Part shown: positions 25,931 through 36,000 of the stretch, piece by piece | Numbering within the stretch: position 1 is the first letter of the stretch | Layout: the number at the start of each line of letters is the position of its first letter | Assembly (NCBI RefSeq): GCF_029542205.1 | Contig: NZ_CP113783.1 | Location: forward strand, 3,215,001-3,279,000 | Length of the DNA stretch: 64,000 nt | Direction of reading: 5' to 3' | DNA from: Pseudoxanthomonas sp. SE1 | GTDB taxonomy: Bacteria > Pseudomonadota > Gammaproteobacteria > Xanthomonadales > Xanthomonadaceae | Translations under genes and position numbers: made by a program | The notes under the pieces: generated by a model | Databases searched by the model: none | The model's input: only the letters and a program-made list of their open reading frames with translations | Told to the model about the DNA's origin: nothing

Positions 25931-27325
25931 ATGCGACAAACGGATCATCAAGCTGGAATGCTAACAGAGGCGGACGACTGGCGTGCCCGCGATCTGTCGG
26001 TGGTGTGGCATCCCTGTACCCAGATGCGTGAGCACCCGCACACCTTGCCGCTGGTACCCATCGCGCGCGGTGATGGTGCATGGCTCATCGGACACGATGG
26101 CAGGCATTACCTGGACGCGGTCAGCAGTTGGTGGACCAACCTGTTCGGCCACGCGGAACCGCGCATCGGCGCCGCCATCGCCACCCAGGCCATGGCCCTG
26201 GAACAGGTGATGCTGGCCGGCTTCACCCATGCACCGGCCGTGGAACTGGCCGAACGCCTGCTTGCGGTCGCACCACGCCAACAGGGACGCACGCCGCTAT
26301 CGAAGGTGTTCTACGCCGACAACGGCTCTGCCGGCGTTGAAGTGGCGTTGAAGATGGCGTTCCACTGGTTCCACAACCGGGGCGAACACCGCCGTACCAA
26401 GTTCATCGCGCTGGAGAATGGCTACCACGGCGAGACGCTGGGAGCGTTGGCGGTGGGCGATATCCCGCTGTACCGGCGCGTCTATGCGCCCCTGCTGACC
26501 GAAGCGCTGTTCGCCCCCTCGCCCGATGCCTACCTCGCGCGGCCCGGCGAATCGCCGGCCGACTGCGCAACGCGCGCTGCGGACGCACTGGCGGCCCTGC
26601 TGGACCAGCACGCGGGCGAAGTCTGCGCGGTGATCGTGGAGCCGCGCGTGCAGTGCGCAGGCGGCATGCGGATGCACCATCCGGACTACCTGGTGCGCGT
26701 GCGCGAACTCTGCGACGCCAGCGGCGCGTTCCTGATCGCCGACGAGATCGCGGTGGGTTTCGGTCGCACCGGCACGCTGTTCGCCAGCGAGCAGAGCGGC
26801 GTGATGCCCGACCTGCTGTGCCTGTCGAAGGGGTTGACGGGTGGCTTCCTCCCGCTGGCCGCCGTCCTGGCGACGGAGACGATCTACGACGGTTTCCTCG
26901 ATGACGCGCGCGAACGCGCCTTCCTGCATTCGCACAGCTACACCGGCAACCCGCTGGCATGCGCGGCGGCATTGGCCTCGCTGGACATCTTCCGTGCCGA
27001 CGACGTGCTGGCGCGCAATCGCGCTACGGCCCGCGCAATGGCGACGCTGGCCGAGCCGCTGGCCAGGCACCGCCACGTGGCGGACCTGCGCCAGGCCGGC
27101 ATGATGCTGGCCTTCGAACTGACCCAGGACGGCGACAAGGCCACGCCCTTCCCGTCCAGCGCCCGCATCGGCCTGAAGGCGTACCGCGCGGCTTTGGCCC
27201 GCGGCGTGGTGCTGCGCCCGCTCGGCGACGTGCTGTACTGGATGCCGCCGTACTGCGTGGATGAGGAACAGCTGCAGATGTTGGCCGATGTCACCCGCGC
27301 GGCGATCGACGAGGCGACGGCATGA
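25931..27325 (+). CDS. bioA: Adenosylmethionine--8-amino-7-oxononanoate aminotransferase BioA
   Basis: BioA transfers the amino group of S-adenosylmethionine to KAPA, giving DAPA in biotin synthesis. The 464-residue fold-type-I PLP enzyme has VWHPCTQMREHPHTLPLVPI near the N-terminus, SSWWTNLFGHAEPRI, the cofactor Asp in LIADEIAVGFGRTG, and the PLP Lys in LLCLSKGLTGGFLPLA near residue 300. Candidate starts are ATG 25931 and ATG 25958; neither has a strong ribosome-binding site, and I kept the longer. No biotin-operator palindrome is visible upstream. The other bio genes are not in the window. Confidence 0.94.
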   Translation: MRQTDHQAGMLTEADDWRARDLSVVWHPCTQMREHPHTLPLVPIARGDGAWLIGHDGRHYLDAVSSWWTNLFGHAEPRIGAAIATQAMALEQVMLAGFTHAPAVELAERLLAVAPRQQGRTPLSKVFYADNGSAGVEVALKMAFHWFHNRGEHRRTKFIALENGYHGETLGALAVGDIPLYRRVYAPLLTEALFAPSPDAYLARPGESPADCATRAADALAALLDQHAGEVCAVIVEPRVQCAGGMRMHHPDYLVRVRELCDASGAFLIADEIAVGFGRTGTLFASEQSGVMPDLLCLSKGLTGGFLPLAAVLATETIYDGFLDDARERAFLHSHSYTGNPLACAAALASLDIFRADDVLARNRATARAMATLAEPLARHRHVADLRQAGMMLAFELTQDGDKATPFPSSARIGLKAYRAALARGVVLRPLGDVLYWMPPYCVDEEQLQMLADVTRAAIDEATA

Positions 27326-27491
27326 CGTGCCACGACCAGAGCGATTCCCGCCCGAGGGGCTTCAGCGCCGCCTGTGGTTGCGGAAGAACCGACATGGCCA
27401 CTCACTCGATGGGCGCGCTGCAGCGCGTTCGTTGTCATGACGGCGGACATGTCGTCGTGGCGCGGGTTGGAACTTCTCCAGGGAGCGTCGC

Positions 27492-28223
27492 ATGCGCCTG
27501 ACCCGTTGCTTCGTCGACCTGCCGCTGCACGAAGGCGCGCGGCTCGCGCTGCCCGAAGCCAGCGCCAACCACCTGACACGCGTGCTGCGCCTGCGCGAGG
27601 GCGATGCCTGCGTGCTGTTCAACGGCGACGGCCACGACTACGACGCCCGCCTCGCCTCCGTCGGCAAGCGCGAGGTGGTGGCCGAGATCGTATCGATGCG
27701 CGCGGTGGACAACGAATCGCCGCTGCACATCACCCTGCTGCAGGGCATCGCACGGGGCGAGAAGATGGACCTGATCCTGCAGAAAGCAACCGAGCTCGGC
27801 GTAGCCGCGATCATCCCCGTGACGGCCGAACGCACCGAAGTGAAGCTGGACGCCGAGCGTGCCGAGAAACGCGTGGCGCACTGGCGCAATGTCGTCGCGT
27901 CCGCGTGCGAACAGAGCGCACGTGCCCGCCTGCCGTCGTTGTCGCCACCGGCCGCACTGGCCGAGGCGGTACGTGCGGTCGACGGCGACGCGATGCGGCT
28001 GACGCTGGATCCTGCCGGCGACGTGTCTCTGACCACCGTGCAGGTGGCCTCGGCTGCGGTGGTGGTGGCGATCGGACCGGAAGGCGGTTGGTCGCCACGC
28101 GATCGCGACACGCTGTCCGCAGCGGGTTTCATCGGGCTGCGCCTCGGCCCCCGCATCCTGCGTACCGAAACCGCGGGACTGGCCGCCATCGCCGCGCTGC
28201 AATCGCGTTTCGGCGATCTGTAG
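27492..28223 (+). CDS. rsmE: 16S rRNA (uracil(1498)-N(3))-methyltransferase RsmE
   Basis: RsmE methylates U1498 of 16S rRNA. The 243-residue SPOUT-family protein has an N-terminal PUA-like domain (LPEASANHLTRVLRLREGD) and a C-terminal knotted domain. The latter shows GEKMDLILQKATELGVAAII, AIGPEGGWSPRD and the signature LGLRLGPRILRTETAGLAAI in near-family form. An upstream GGAG (27480-27483) supports the start. The TAG stop at 28221-28223 lies inside an intergenic palindromic repeat. The 166 bases before it hold no further gene that I can support. Confidence 0.95.
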   Translation: MRLTRCFVDLPLHEGARLALPEASANHLTRVLRLREGDACVLFNGDGHDYDARLASVGKREVVAEIVSMRAVDNESPLHITLLQGIARGEKMDLILQKATELGVAAIIPVTAERTEVKLDAERAEKRVAHWRNVVASACEQSARARLPSLSPPAALAEAVRAVDGDAMRLTLDPAGDVSLTTVQVASAAVVVAIGPEGGWSPRDRDTLSAAGFIGLRLGPRILRTETAGLAAIAALQSRFGDL

Positions 28224-28323
28224 GGCGGGCCCTGGCCCGCCGCGGAGCGGTATCGGGTGGGCCTGAGCACGGGCCATGCATCTTGCGTGCGATGAGTGAA
28301 GGTGGGCCAAGGCCCACCCTACG
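28220..28323. repeat. Paired GTAGGG(T/C)GGGCC hairpin repeats in inverted orientation
   Basis: Two short hairpin units face each other: TAGGGCGGGCCCTGGCCCGC at 28221-28240, and its diverged inverted partner at 28301-28323 (core GGTGGGCCAAGGCCCACC). Each is internally palindromic, and the outer ends are complementary to each other. This is a REP-type pair between the convergent rsmE and chpC genes and could end transcription from both sides. The rsmE stop codon is part of the left unit. Confidence 0.8.
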
Positions 28324-28334
28324 ATAGCGATATC

Positions 28335-28805
28335 TCAGGCCGCGTTGGCCAGCGCGTCACCGAGCATCGATTCGACGACTTCCAGGTCGGGCAGCACGGC
28401 GGCTTCGTCGCCGAGCAACACGCGCACCTTCACCCCGACCGGCAGGTCTTCTTCGGTCGCGTCGGCCAGCAGGCCATCGCGCGGCACCGACACCAGGCGC
28501 GGGAACGAGGGTGTCAGCAGCGCGAAGTACGGGCGATCCTTGTCGCCACTCAGCGCCTTCAGCACCACGATCTTGCTGTTGAGGGCCACCGGCTCGTTCG
28601 GATTGCCGCTCAGGCGGCCGAACGCGACCAGCGGCACCGACCAGCCATGCCAGTCGATCCGGCCCGGCAGCCAGTCGGGCATGTCCGCGATCGGCTCCAC
28701 CGGCGCACGCGTGAGCACTTCGGCCACGGTGGCGTTGGGCAGCAACAGGCGGTACTCGCCGGCCTGGATCAGGACGCCACGGATTTCGTCGTTGGAATGG
28801 GCCAT
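28335..28805 (-). CDS. chpC: CheW-like adaptor ChpC of the Pil-Chp system
   Basis: The 156-residue single CheW domain has GVLIQAGEYRLLLPNATVAE, then LPGRIDWHGWSVPLVAFGRL and KIVVLKALSGDKDRPYFALL. CheW proteins bridge chemoreceptors and the CheA-type kinase. This is the last gene of the Pil-Chp operon, 10 bp after the CheB-like gene, which is the place of ChpC in Pseudomonas and Xylella. Assignment to ChpC rather than a second PilI rests on that position. Confidence 0.85.
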   Translation of the reverse strand: MAHSNDEIRGVLIQAGEYRLLLPNATVAEVLTRAPVEPIADMPDWLPGRIDWHGWSVPLVAFGRLSGNPNEPVALNSKIVVLKALSGDKDRPYFALLTPSFPRLVSVPRDGLLADATEEDLPVGVKVRVLLGDEAAVLPDLEVVESMLGDALANAA

Positions 28806-28815
28806 CGTATGTTCC

Positions 28816-30057
28816 TCAGAACCAGCGGTCGGTCAGGCGCTGTGCCAGCTGCACGGGCGCGCCAAGTTCGGCACCGCGTGACGCCAGCGCTTTCGGTGCC
28901 ACCGGGTCGTAGCAGCCATCCTGCGACTGGCCCAACACGAGTGCACCCTGCTCGCCCAGCGCGGCGACCGGGTCCACCAGTGCGCTGTCGCTGCCGCTGA
29001 GCAGCAGCACCGCGCTGTCGGCCGGCGGCAGCTGCGGGATCATCGTGTGGATCACGGCGCCCGGGCGGAAGCTCACCGCGCCCGCATCCACGAAGGGCAC
29101 CACGTCACCGGGCAGTATGTAGATATGGCCCGCTTCGGCGGGCTTCCCGGCTTCGGCCAGCAACACGGGCATGTGCGCCACGCGCTCCATCTGCCGGACC
29201 AGGTTGTCGTAACGGCCGCCGTCCAGGCGCAGATGCACCAGCACCGGCTTGGGGAATCCGTCCGGCAGCTCGGCGAGCAACTTGCGCACGGCATCGGGCC
29301 CTCCGATGCCGGCGAACACCAGTACCGCGCCCTGCACCCGCACGGCGCCCGCAGCGCCGCCGGATTCCAGCGGCTCCAGTTCCAGGCTGGACAGGTCGAA
29401 GGTCGGAGCAGGCACGGGCGGTGGCGCCACGACGGGCGCTTCCGGGAGCGGCGGCGGCAGGGAGGGCGCAGCGATGGGCTCCGCGTCGACCGTGGCATGA
29501 CGCAGCCAGTCGTCCGCGTCGATGACCGGCTCCGCGGCCGGGCGCGTCGCCAGGCCACCGGTGTAGGCGAAATCGTCACGCGGAAGTTCGAACGCCATGT
29601 CGGCCGCTTCTTCCAGATGCAGCGAAATCTCCGCGCCCTCGTGCAGTTGCGCGGGCGTCACCGGCAGGCCGGGCTCGAGCTGCAGGCCGACGTCTTCTTC
29701 GCGACCGGGCGGCAACACGTCCTGGTGGCCGTGCAGTTTCGCCGCCAGGTGCCGCGCCCAGCGCTGGGCTTCCCAGCCCTGGCGCCGCGCAGCCAGTTCG
29801 GCTTCGTCGAAGATCACGGCCACCGAGGGGTCATGCAGCACGCTGTCGAAGCGCTCCAGGCACTCCTCGATGGCCGGCTCCAGCGCCACCAGCACCACCT
29901 GCGGCGCACTGCCGCCGAGGGCTTCCGCATCGAGCGCATTGGGATCGTCTTCCAGCACGATGTCGGCGCCGGCTTCATGCAGCGCCACACGCAGGCGCTC
30001 GCGCGCTTCGCCCGGCCGTGCCAGCAAGGCAACGCGTTTGGCTTCACTCACGGACAC
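28816..30057 (-). CDS. chpB: CheB-like protein (ChpB position) lacking the catalytic serine
   Basis: The 413-residue protein has a degenerate receiver-like N-terminus (VALLARPGEARERLRVAL), with no Asp at the phosphoacceptor strand (QVVLVALEPAIEE). A Pro-rich linker follows at about 195-225, then a CheB methylesterase-like domain at about 243-405. In the domain's first motif, where active ChpB/CheB proteins have G-A-S-I-G-G-P or a variant, this sequence reads VFAGIGGPDAV, so the nucleophile Ser is Gly. The His-containing strand (VLVHLRLDGG) and the Asp motif (LLLSGSDSALVDP) are still recognisable. Its start overlaps the end of chpA by 14 bases. It is probably an inactive, structural or regulatory relic of a receptor methylesterase. 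Confidence 0.82.
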   Translation of the reverse strand: MSVSEAKRVALLARPGEARERLRVALHEAGADIVLEDDPNALDAEALGGSAPQVVLVALEPAIEECLERFDSVLHDPSVAVIFDEAELAARRQGWEAQRWARHLAAKLHGHQDVLPPGREEDVGLQLEPGLPVTPAQLHEGAEISLHLEEAADMAFELPRDDFAYTGGLATRPAAEPVIDADDWLRHATVDAEPIAAPSLPPPLPEAPVVAPPPVPAPTFDLSSLELEPLESGGAAGAVRVQGAVLVFAGIGGPDAVRKLLAELPDGFPKPVLVHLRLDGGRYDNLVRQMERVAHMPVLLAEAGKPAEAGHIYILPGDVVPFVDAGAVSFRPGAVIHTMIPQLPPADSAVLLLSGSDSALVDPVAALGEQGALVLGQSQDGCYDPVAPKALASRGAELGAPVQLAQRLTDRWF

Positions 30058-33000
30058 GGGCGATTCCCAGCAGGTCGTAGACGTTGCGCATCAGGTCGAG
30101 CTCCTGGTACGGCTTGCCCAGGTAGCGCTGCACGCCGATATCGAAGGCGCGCTGGCGATGCTTGTCGCCGGTACGCGAGGTGATCATCACGATGGGCACG
30201 TCCTTGAAACGCGGATCGGCCTTCATCGCGGTGGCCAGCTCGTAACCGTCCATGCGCGGCATCTCGATGTCGAGCAGCATCAGGTCGGGCACGCGCTCTT
30301 CCAGTTTCTCCAGCGCTTCGACGCCATCGCGCGCGGCGCTGACTTCGAAGTTGTGGCGTTCCAGCACGCGGCTGGTCACCTTGCGCATGGTCAGCGAGTC
30401 GTCGACCACCATCACCAACGGCACGCGGCGCTGTTCGACCGCGGCGACCTGCTGGGTCGGCTGCTGTGGCTGCGCCAGGTGGCGGCGCACCAGCGGCGCG
30501 GCATCCAGGATCACCACCACGCTGCCGTCGCCGGTGATCGTGGCACCGTAGATGCCGGGGATGGACGCGATCTGCGGCCCCACCGGCTTGACCACGATCT
30601 CGCGGTTGCCGAGCACCTGGTCGACCGCGACGGCGGCGCGCAGATCGCCCGCGCGCACCAGCAACAGCGGCACCTGCGGCTGGCCCTCCGCCTTGGCCGG
30701 CCCCTGTCCCACCAGGTGGCCCAGGTTGTAGAGCGGATAATCCTCGCCGGCGTAGTGGTAGCTGCCAGCCCCTGCACTGAAGCGGGCGTGGCTGATGCGA
30801 CCGATGCCGCTGACCGCCGCCACGGGCACCGCGAACTGCGTTTCGCCGATCTGCACGAACACGGCCTGGCTGACCGCCAGCGTCTGCGGCAGGCGCAGGG
30901 TGAAGGTCGCGCCCTTGCCAGGCACCGAATTGATTTCCAGCGAGCCACCCAGCTGGCGCACTTCGTTGTACACCACGTCCATGCCCACGCCACGGCCCGC
31001 CAACTGGCTGACCTGGTCGTAGGTGCTGAACCCCGGCTCCAGGATCAGGCGGTCCAGCGCGCTGTCGGGCAGCACTGCGCCCGGCTGCAGCAGGCCTCGC
31101 TGTTCGGCGCGCTTGCGGATGGCATCGCGGTTGAGGCCGGCGCCGTCGTCGGACACCTCCAGCACCATTTCCGAGCCTTCCCGGCGCAGCGCCACGTGCA
31201 CGGTGCCTTCTTCCGGCTTGCCCGCCTTGCGGCGTTCCTTGGGAGATTCCAGCCCGTGCGCGACGGAGTTGCGCAGCAGGTGCTCCAGCGGCGCGGTCAT
31301 GCGGTCCAGCACGTTGCGATCCATTTCGCCGTGCGTTCCGGAGAACTGCAGGCTGACCTGCTTGTGCGTCTCGGTGGCGGCCTGCCTCAGCACGCGGCGC
31401 AGGCGCGGCACGATGCCTTCGAACGGCAGCATGCGCGCGCGCATCAGGCCATCCTGAAGCTCCGAACTCACGCGCGACTGCTGTTGCAGCAGGCCGTCGT
31501 ACTGGCGCGCCAGGTCGTCGAGCACGCCCTGCAGGCCGCTGATGTCGGCCGCCGATTCGGCCAGCGCGCGGCTGAGCTGCTGCAGCGTGGAGAAGCGGTC
31601 CAGTTCCAGCGGATCGAACGTCGGGTCCTGCTTGTCGTGCTCGCGCTGGTAGCGGGCGACGATCTGTGCCTCCGTCTCCAGATCGAGACGACGCAACTGG
31701 TCGTGCATACGGATGTTGGTGCGGTCCAGTTCGGCCATCGCGCCGCGGAACGCACCCAGCTGCTGCTCCAGGCGGGCACGGTAGATCGCGACTTCGCCGG
31801 CGTTGTTGACCAGGCGATCCAGCAGGTCCGCGCGCACGCGCACCTGCTCCTGCTGGCCCATCGGGAAGAACTCTTCTTCCACCGGGGCCGCCACGTCGGT
31901 TTCGATCGGCGCCGACAGTGGCGCCAGTTCGACCGGGACGGTGGATGCATCGGCTGCCGTCGGCGCATCAGGCAGTTCGATGCCGCGGGCACGGGCATTG
32001 AACTCGGCGATCATGCCGTCCGGAATGGCGACGGCGCGACGCGCGGTGACGCGGGCAAGCTGGGCGTGCAGCGCGTCGAAGCCGCGCTCCAGCAACTGGA
32101 TGGCGCGACGGTCCAGCTCGGTGCGCTGGCCGGCGATCGATTCCAGCATCGATTCGATCGCATGGCCCAGGTCGCCCACGGCGTGGATGCCGGCCATGCG
32201 GGCGCCACCCTTAAGCGTATGCAGGTCGCGCTGCAGGCCGATGACCAGCGCGCGGTCTTCCGGCGTGTCGCGCAACTTGGCGATCAGATCGTCGGAGTGG
32301 TCGAGCAGGTCGTTGCCTTCCTCGATGAAGATCTCGACCAGGTCCAGGTCGAGCCCGGTCAGGTCGAGGGCCTCTTCCGGCTCCGGCATGTCGGCGGGTG
32401 CACTGGTCACGGCAGACTCCTCGGCTTCCACGGAGGCGACGACATCGGACGGCGCTTGTACGGCAGCTTCGAGGGCTTCCGCGTCTTCCGCTGCTTCAAC
32501 CGGCTCAACGACGTCTTCGACAGGCATGTACTCCACCGCGACGGCATCGTCCACCGACGGTTCTTCCACGACGGCATCGAAACCGGTCGCCCCGTCGGCA
32601 GGCGCTTCGGTCGCCGCTTCTTCGAGGGAGATACCCTCGACTGCAGGGGCCTCGGCGCGTTGCTCTGCGGCATCCCGCTCTTCGACGACAGACAGTGCTG
32701 CATCATCGACAACGACTTCGTGATCCAGCGTCGCCGCCGGCGCATCCGCGGCATCGACATCGGACGGCACCTCATCGGAGGCGTCGACGGTAGCGGCCAC
32801 GTCGCCCGGCACTTCCGCCGGATCAGGCTCACCGGCTTCCAGAACATCCGCCGCCGGAACGTCAGCGGGCTCGTTCGCGTCAGGGATGTCATCCTCGCGT
32901 GCGGCGGATTCAGCGTCCGCCACATCCTCGTTCGCGTCGTCGAGAACGGGGGTCGTGTCGGCCGCGACAGCATCGGTTTCGACCAGGAACGCGGGCAGAT

Positions 33001-36000
33001 CGGCGTCCACCACCAGGGCGTCATCGATCGGCGCGGCGAATGCGTCTTCTTCCTGCGCCTCCATGGAGGCTTCCGTCGATGCGTCGGCAACGGAGGAGGA
33101 CTCCATGTCGATCATGGCGCCATCCGCCACCCCGGCATGAACGTCTTCGCCCACCTCTGCCGGCGGCGTCGCGTGTCCGACTTCCGATTGCCGTGCGCGA
33201 GGCAGGATGCGGTAGTCGATGTCGTAGAACGTCACGCCCTGCGATGCGGGCTGCCCCAGGTCCACCGTGGTGGATTCCTCCGCAGGCATCGCGGCGCCGG
33301 ATGCAGCATCGGCCGCTTCGACGGCCGGTACTTCCGGCGTGACGTCGTCCGTCGTCCTGGTCGCGGCAGGATCGCCCGCGCCGTTGGCGGCATCGTCGAG
33401 ATACGCGGACAGGTCCAGCGCGGAGAGTTCGATGTCGGACGGCGCGACCGGCGGTGCGATCGTCGGCATCTGCCCGACATAAGTGCCCTGGTGTGCGTCA
33501 TCCACGATCTGGGCGCCGTGGCGCAGGTCGGGCAGGCTGTCGCGCAGCGCGGCGAGCTGGCCTGCCAGCGCCGCGAATACCGGGATGCGCGGCGACGGGG
33601 CCTGCAGGGCCGCGATGCTGCGGCGGATCGCCTGCGCGGTGTCGGCCAGCGCGGCCACGCCCTCGGGCGTCGGTGTTTCGACCGCCGACAGCAGGCGTTT
33701 GACGTACTGCTCCGCCGACGAGGTGACATCGGTGATTTCCGGTACGTCCGCCATCGCCAGCGCACCATTCATGGTGTGCACGGCGCGCAACAGTTCTTCC
33801 GTGACCGGCGTGGCCTCCACCTGGGCCTTCTGCAGCCAGGTATCGACCGTATCGAGGTGGTTGTCGACTTCGGTTTCCAGGATCTCGCGCAGCACCGCGT
33901 CGACGGACGCCGGCGTGCCTTCGGTTTCGGGTTCGAACACCGCAGGCACGTCTTCGACCACGGGCGCGGCCGTCTGCGCCAACGTCGGCTCGATGAAGTC
34001 CGCTTCCTCGTCCAGCACGGTCGGTTGTGCGCTGTAGTACGCCTCTTCGCCCGCGGCCAGGCGATCCGCCACGTCCTGCAGGCCGGCCAAGTCGGCCGTC
34101 ACGCTGCCCTGGCCGCGCAGCGCGGCGTTGAGTTGCGGCAATGCGTCGCAGGCCTGCTCCAGCAGGACTTCGACCGCATGGCTCGGCGCACGCGTGCGGT
34201 CGAGCACCCGGTTCAGCATGTTCTCGACCTTCCAGCTGAATTCGCCCAGCGTCTTTGCACCCACCAGGCGTCCGCTGCCCTTCAGGGTATGGAACACGCG
34301 GCGGATCGGGCGCAGGCGATCGAAATCTTCGGGGTTGCTGCGCCAGGCCGGCAGCAGCTGGCGCAGGTTGACGATTTCCTCGTCGAACTCCTCGAGGAAA
34401 ACGTCGCGGATCTCGTCGTCGATATCGGTCGCATCGCCATCGAAGCCGCCCATGACGCCCGCCGCGGGCAGCGCGGCCGCCGCAGCGGCAATCTCGTGGC
34501 GCAGATCCGGGAGTGCATCGGTATCGGCATCGATACCGGCGATGTCAGACGCCGCCTCGGACACGTCCGCGGCCGTTTCGATGCGATCCCCGGCAACAGG
34601 CGCATCGCCGGCTTCCACGACGGGCGCGATCGCCTCTTCCGGCACGGACACCGGCGAGGCCGCCTCGGCATCACCGTCTGCTTCTTCGAAGCCGACCGGA
34701 TCGAACGGATTGGCGCTGCCGGGCGAAGACACGGCGGGTGCGGTGTCGATCGGCTCCAGCGACAGCCCGGCGAACGAGACTGGCGCGGGCGTTTCCTCTA
34801 CGGGGACAGGCACTCCGCCGGCCGCCGGCGCATCAACAACGGGCACTTCGGCAATGGGCGCAGCGACGGGCGCCACAGCGGCTGGCGAGGCTGCTTCTTC
34901 GACCGCAGGCGCTTCGGGCGGCAACGGCCAGTAGCGCAACGCTTCCAGGCTGCCGCGGGTGATCTCGAGGATGTCCTCGCGATTCGGGCGCCGCTCGCGC
35001 AAGGCTTCAAGGTAGTACTCGAGGCTGGCCATCGCATCGGCCAGGGTGTCCAGTTGCTGGCCACCGGGCACGCGCTTCTTGCCGATCAGCTCACCGCTGA
35101 CATAGCGGCGCACACCGATGACGTAATCGCCCGCCTGCGCCAGTTCGAGCATGCGCAGCGCGCCCGCGACCTCGTCCAGCAGGCGCGGCACGTCGGTGAG
35201 TTCGCCATGGTCCCAGTTGGTTTCGATGAACGCGACGAAACGCTCGCGCGCACCGGCGAAATTGATGATGGCCTCCTGCGCCAGCACTTCGACCGTGCGT
35301 TGCGATTCGGCGGTGCTGGGATCGGGTGCCGCATCGCCAGCGCTGCCAAGGTGCGCGACCTGGTCATCCAGCGAGGCATCGACGTACAGCAGTGCGCCGG
35401 CGACATCGAGCAGCGTGCCTTCGTCCGCAGGGCGGGCGCCCGCCACGACTTCGCGCAGCGTGTCGCGCTGCTGCATCACCACGTCGCGCGCCACGCCCAG
35501 GCCCATCATGCCCAGCGTGTCGGCCACATTGCCGAGCTCGGCGACCTGCGATTCGAGTTCGCGCGCCTCGCTGCCGGTGCGCAGGTGCAGGTCCAGCGCG
35601 TCCTTCACGCGCAGGAGCTCTTCCTTGACCGCATTGCCGACGGTGTCGAGCAGTTCACGATTGCGACCACTGAGGCTGCTGCGTGCGTGGTCGATCTCGG
35701 CCTCGCTGGGCGTCACGTCGTCGCGGGCACCCGGCGGGAACAGCATGCTTTCGTTGAGGCCCGATGCGCCACGCGACGCGCGGATCTCGTTGAGCAACGG
35801 CAGCAGCACGATGGGAATGTCGCGGTGACCGTCCTGCAGCCGCTCCAGATAGTCCGGCAGCAGCACCGCGCCGCGCATCAAGGTGGAGCAGGCTTCGTCA
35901 CGGTCGGCCACGCCACCTTCCTGCAACGCCTTGGCGAGCAGTTCCAGCTCTTCGGCGACCATCGCAGGCGCATACAACTCCACCATGCGCAGCGTGCCCT

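Noticed and set aside
27326..27491. Possible small gene between bioA and rsmE
   Set aside because: Short frames exist, but none has a ribosome-binding site together with a recognisable product, and the spacer is only 166 bases.
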